Assembly: GCF_034347425.1 (NCBI RefSeq)
Contig: NZ_CP133779.1
Span: forward strand, 1,798,001-1,862,000
Reading direction: 5' to 3'
DNA from: Undibacterium sp. CCC3.4
GTDB taxonomy: Bacteria; Pseudomonadota; Gammaproteobacteria; Burkholderiales; Burkholderiaceae_D
DNA length: 64,000 nucleotides
Below, piece by piece: positions 61,833 to 64,000 of this stretch. How positions within the stretch are numbered: position 1 is the stretch's first letter; each line of letters begins with the position of its first letter. Position numbers and translations under genes: made by a program. The notes beneath the pieces were generated by a model. That model made no database searches. It was not told the origin of the DNA and was given only the letters and a program-made list of their open reading frames with translations.

Positions 61833-62744
61833 ATGTCACCAACTCGCGACACAATTCACATTGCCTTTCTTGGCATCGGTTTGATGGGTAAGCCGATGGC
61901 GCAAACTTTGCTCGCTGCCGGTTATCGCTTATCGGTTTGGAACCGGAGTCCGGCCAAAGCGGCTGCACTCCAAGAGTATGGGGCAGAATTGGCGCTCGAC
62001 GCTGCTACGGCGGTGGCTCAGGCCGATGTGGTGATCACCATGCTCGATGCCGGTCCGGTGGTACTTGAAGTGGTGCAGCAGATCGCTCCAGCGCTGCGCG
62101 CCGGCGCGATCGTCATCGACATGAGCTCGACCCGACCGGATGAAGCACGGCAATGCCATGCCATGCTCGCCGCGCGCGCGGTCGGCTTCATTGATGCGCC
62201 GGTTTCCGGCGGCGTGATCGGTGCCCAAGCAGGTACGTTGGCGATCATGGCGGGTGGTTCAGTGGCCGATTTTAATGCGGTTGCGCCGCTGTTTGACGTA
62301 CTCGGGCGGGCCACCCATGTTGGTGCGGCCGGTACCGGGCAATTGGCGAAGTTGTGTAACCAGCTCATAGTCGGTGGCACAATTAATATCATCGCCGAGG
62401 CTTTATTGTTGGCACAAGCAGGCGGGGCTGATCCGGTCGCGGTACGCCAAGCTTTACGCGGCGGTTTTGCCGAAAGCCGGATTTTGGAAGTGCATGGTCA
62501 GCGCATGCTCGAGCGTGCCTTCATCCCCGGTGGCCAGGTCAAGACCCAGGCCAAGGATATGGAGAATATCTTGAGTGCCGCCGCTGCCGTCGGTCTGACG
62601 CTGCCATTGAGCCAGCAGGTGGCGGCGATCTATGCCGGCTTGCTGCCCGATTATCCGCAGGCCGATCATTCGGCCGCGCTGCTGGCACTCGAACAGCGCA
62701 ATCCCGGGCTGCGCCTCGGATCTTTACCCGATCAATTACCATGA
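61833..62744 (+). CDS. 3-hydroxyisobutyrate dehydrogenase family oxidoreductase
   Basis: The 303-residue NAD(P)-dependent enzyme has the Rossmann motif IAFLGIGLMGKPMAQTLLAAG, substrate-binding DAPVSGGVIGAQAGTLAIM and the catalytic lysine in GAAGTGQLAKLCNQLIVGG. The family includes tartronate semialdehyde reductase and hydroxyisobutyrate dehydrogenase; the substrate cannot be assigned here. It is 44 bp upstream of the molybdopterin oxidoreductase gene. Confidence 0.9.
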   Translation: MSPTRDTIHIAFLGIGLMGKPMAQTLLAAGYRLSVWNRSPAKAAALQEYGAELALDAATAVAQADVVITMLDAGPVVLEVVQQIAPALRAGAIVIDMSSTRPDEARQCHAMLAARAVGFIDAPVSGGVIGAQAGTLAIMAGGSVADFNAVAPLFDVLGRATHVGAAGTGQLAKLCNQLIVGGTINIIAEALLLAQAGGADPVAVRQALRGGFAESRILEVHGQRMLERAFIPGGQVKTQAKDMENILSAAAAVGLTLPLSQQVAAIYAGLLPDYPQADHSAALLALEQRNPGLRLGSLPDQLP

Positions 62745-62788
62745 GCGGCGTGCGTCGCGATGGCTCTGTCATTTCACCAGGAATAAGC

Positions 62789-64000
62789 ATGAGTTCAACC
62801 ATAGTTCGCGGGGTTTGTCCGCATGATTGCCCCGATACCTGTGCCTTGTTGGTGACGGTCGAAGATGGCAAGGCCGTTGCCGTTAAAGGCGATCCCGATC
62901 ATCCGACTACGGCCGGGGTGCTGTGTACCAAGGTGTCGCGCTATACCGAGCGTACCTACCATCCGGAACGACTGTTGTATCCGCAAAAACGGGTAGGAAA
63001 AAAAGGCGCCGGCCAGTTTGTCCGCATCAGTTGGGAAGAGGCGCTGAGTACTATCGCGGCGCGGCTCGCACCGCTGGCGGCCGAGCGGCCATTGGCGATC
63101 CTGCCTTACAGTTATGCTGGAACCATGGGCTTGTTGCAGGGTGATGGCATGGCGCAGCGGTTTTTTCATCGTATCGGCGCGTCGTTTCTCGATCGTACCA
63201 TTTGCGCTACCGCCGGCGGTGTCGGTTACAAGTACACCCTGGGCGCGCGCGTCGGTACCGATACCGAACAGGTGCAGAATGCTCGCTTGATCATCATCTG
63301 GGGTGGCAATCCTATCGCCTCGAATCTGCATTTGTGGATGCGGGTGCAGGAAGCCAAGCGAGAGGGCGCGCAATTGATTTGTATCGATCCCTATCGCTCG
63401 TTGACGGCCGAGAAGTGTCATCAGCATATCGCACTCTTACCCGGTACCGATGCGGCGCTGGCGCTGGGCATGATGCATGTGCTGTGTGCCGAAGATTTGC
63501 TTGACCATGCCTATATCGCTGCGCATACCTTGGGCTTTGCCGAGCTCAAACAGCGTGTGGCCGAGTGGGATCCCGAACGTGTGGCGGCGGTGTGCGGTAT
63601 TACTGCAGCAGAAGTGATTGGTTTGGCACGCGCCTATGGTCAGGCTGGTCAGCGCGGTGAGCCTAGTCTGATACGTATGAATTACGGCATACAACGCGTG
63701 CATGGTGGTGGCATGGCGGTACGGAATATCGCTTGTCTGCCAGCCTTGACCGGGGCTTGGCGGCACGCTGCCGGCGGCGTGCAATTATCGCTGTCCGATA
63801 GTTTTCCGCGTAATACCGCGTATTTGCAGCGTCCCGATTTGTTTCCGGCTGAGTTGCCGCGTCGGACCATTAACATGAGTACCATCGGAGACGATTTGCT
63901 GCGCCCGAGTTCGGCCGAGTTTGGCCCGCAAATTGAAGCCTTGTTTGTGTATAACTCCAATCCGGTAGCGATCGCGCCGGAATCGGGCAAGGTGATGCAA
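62789..64000 (+). CDS. Molybdopterin oxidoreductase (partial)
   Basis: The frame starts at ATG 62789 after AGGA and is open through the right edge (404 codons seen). The N-terminus has the 4Fe-4S pattern VCPHDCPDTC with the fourth Cys in GVLCTKV. The Mo-bisMGD fold follows, with LIIIWGGNPIASNLH, LICIDPYRS and LPGTDAALALGMMHVL. It belongs to the DMSO reductase superfamily (formate dehydrogenase/nitrate reductase-like); the substrate is not clear from this part. Confidence 0.93.
   Translation, partial: MSSTIVRGVCPHDCPDTCALLVTVEDGKAVAVKGDPDHPTTAGVLCTKVSRYTERTYHPERLLYPQKRVGKKGAGQFVRISWEEALSTIAARLAPLAAERPLAILPYSYAGTMGLLQGDGMAQRFFHRIGASFLDRTICATAGGVGYKYTLGARVGTDTEQVQNARLIIIWGGNPIASNLHLWMRVQEAKREGAQLICIDPYRSLTAEKCHQHIALLPGTDAALALGMMHVLCAEDLLDHAYIAAHTLGFAELKQRVAEWDPERVAAVCGITAAEVIGLARAYGQAGQRGEPSLIRMNYGIQRVHGGGMAVRNIACLPALTGAWRHAAGGVQLSLSDSFPRNTAYLQRPDLFPAELPRRTINMSTIGDDLLRPSSAEFGPQIEALFVYNSNPVAIAPESGKVMQ

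Overview
The window looks like the chromosome of a betaproteobacterium, most plausibly an Oxalobacteraceae/Burkholderiales relative. Evidence: the 16S rRNA signature, the order rpe-gph-trpE-trpG-trpD-trpC, a minCDE cluster, a hemA-prfA-prmC cluster, a UbiH-type hydroxylase beside dsbC, and moderately GC-rich codon use. Assignment is from pattern recognition only; no search was run.

Layout. 1-4.5 kb: a coiled-coil protein with 33-bp tandem repeats (cut by the left edge), then prmC, dsbB, prfA and hemA on the minus strand. 4.5-9.4 kb: a minus-strand signalling operon (OmpR-type regulator, secreted LysM/FecR protein, CHASE2 histidine kinase). 9.6-11.5 kb: minCDE. 12-18 kb: metY, a paralogue of the coiled-coil protein, an acyl-CoA ligase and a serine acetyltransferase. 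18-21.3 kb: a gluconate module (LacI-type repressor, gluconokinase, MFS transporter) with two matching operator palindromes. 21.3-24 kb: unrecognised genes, including one whose product carries four EPIYA-like tyrosine motifs in two repeated modules; this is the most unusual gene here. 24-31 kb: a lipoprotein/membrane-protein pair, a LuxR-type regulator and two chemotaxis receptors. 31-41 kb: an accessory, repeat-rich region with nested insertion sequences, a manganese riboswitch with mntP, duplicated sCache genes, a broken HxlR-type regulator, an IS21 remnant and a hipBA module whose toxin gene is cut by an IS. 42-54.5 kb: housekeeping genes (tRNA-Phe, ubiH-like, dsbC, mocA-like, M61 protease, trpEGDC, gph, rpe, apaG, enoyl-CoA hydratase). 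54.6-60.8 kb: an rRNA operon with tRNA-Ile and tRNA-Ala and two identical tandem 5S genes. 61-64 kb: a PagL-like deacylase, a hydroxyisobutyrate-dehydrogenase-family enzyme and a molybdopterin oxidoreductase cut by the right edge.

Two interspersed repeats tie the accessory parts together. Repeat A (about 136 bp) is a chain of small hairpins found whole, split or decayed at six places. Element B (235 bp) has 16-bp terminal inverted repeats, a long internal palindrome and a 4-bp target duplication, and looks like a non-autonomous transposable element. In two A copies B sits exactly in the same TGAA hairpin loop. One of these A copies is also split by an IS3-family element, which in turn is split by a second IS.
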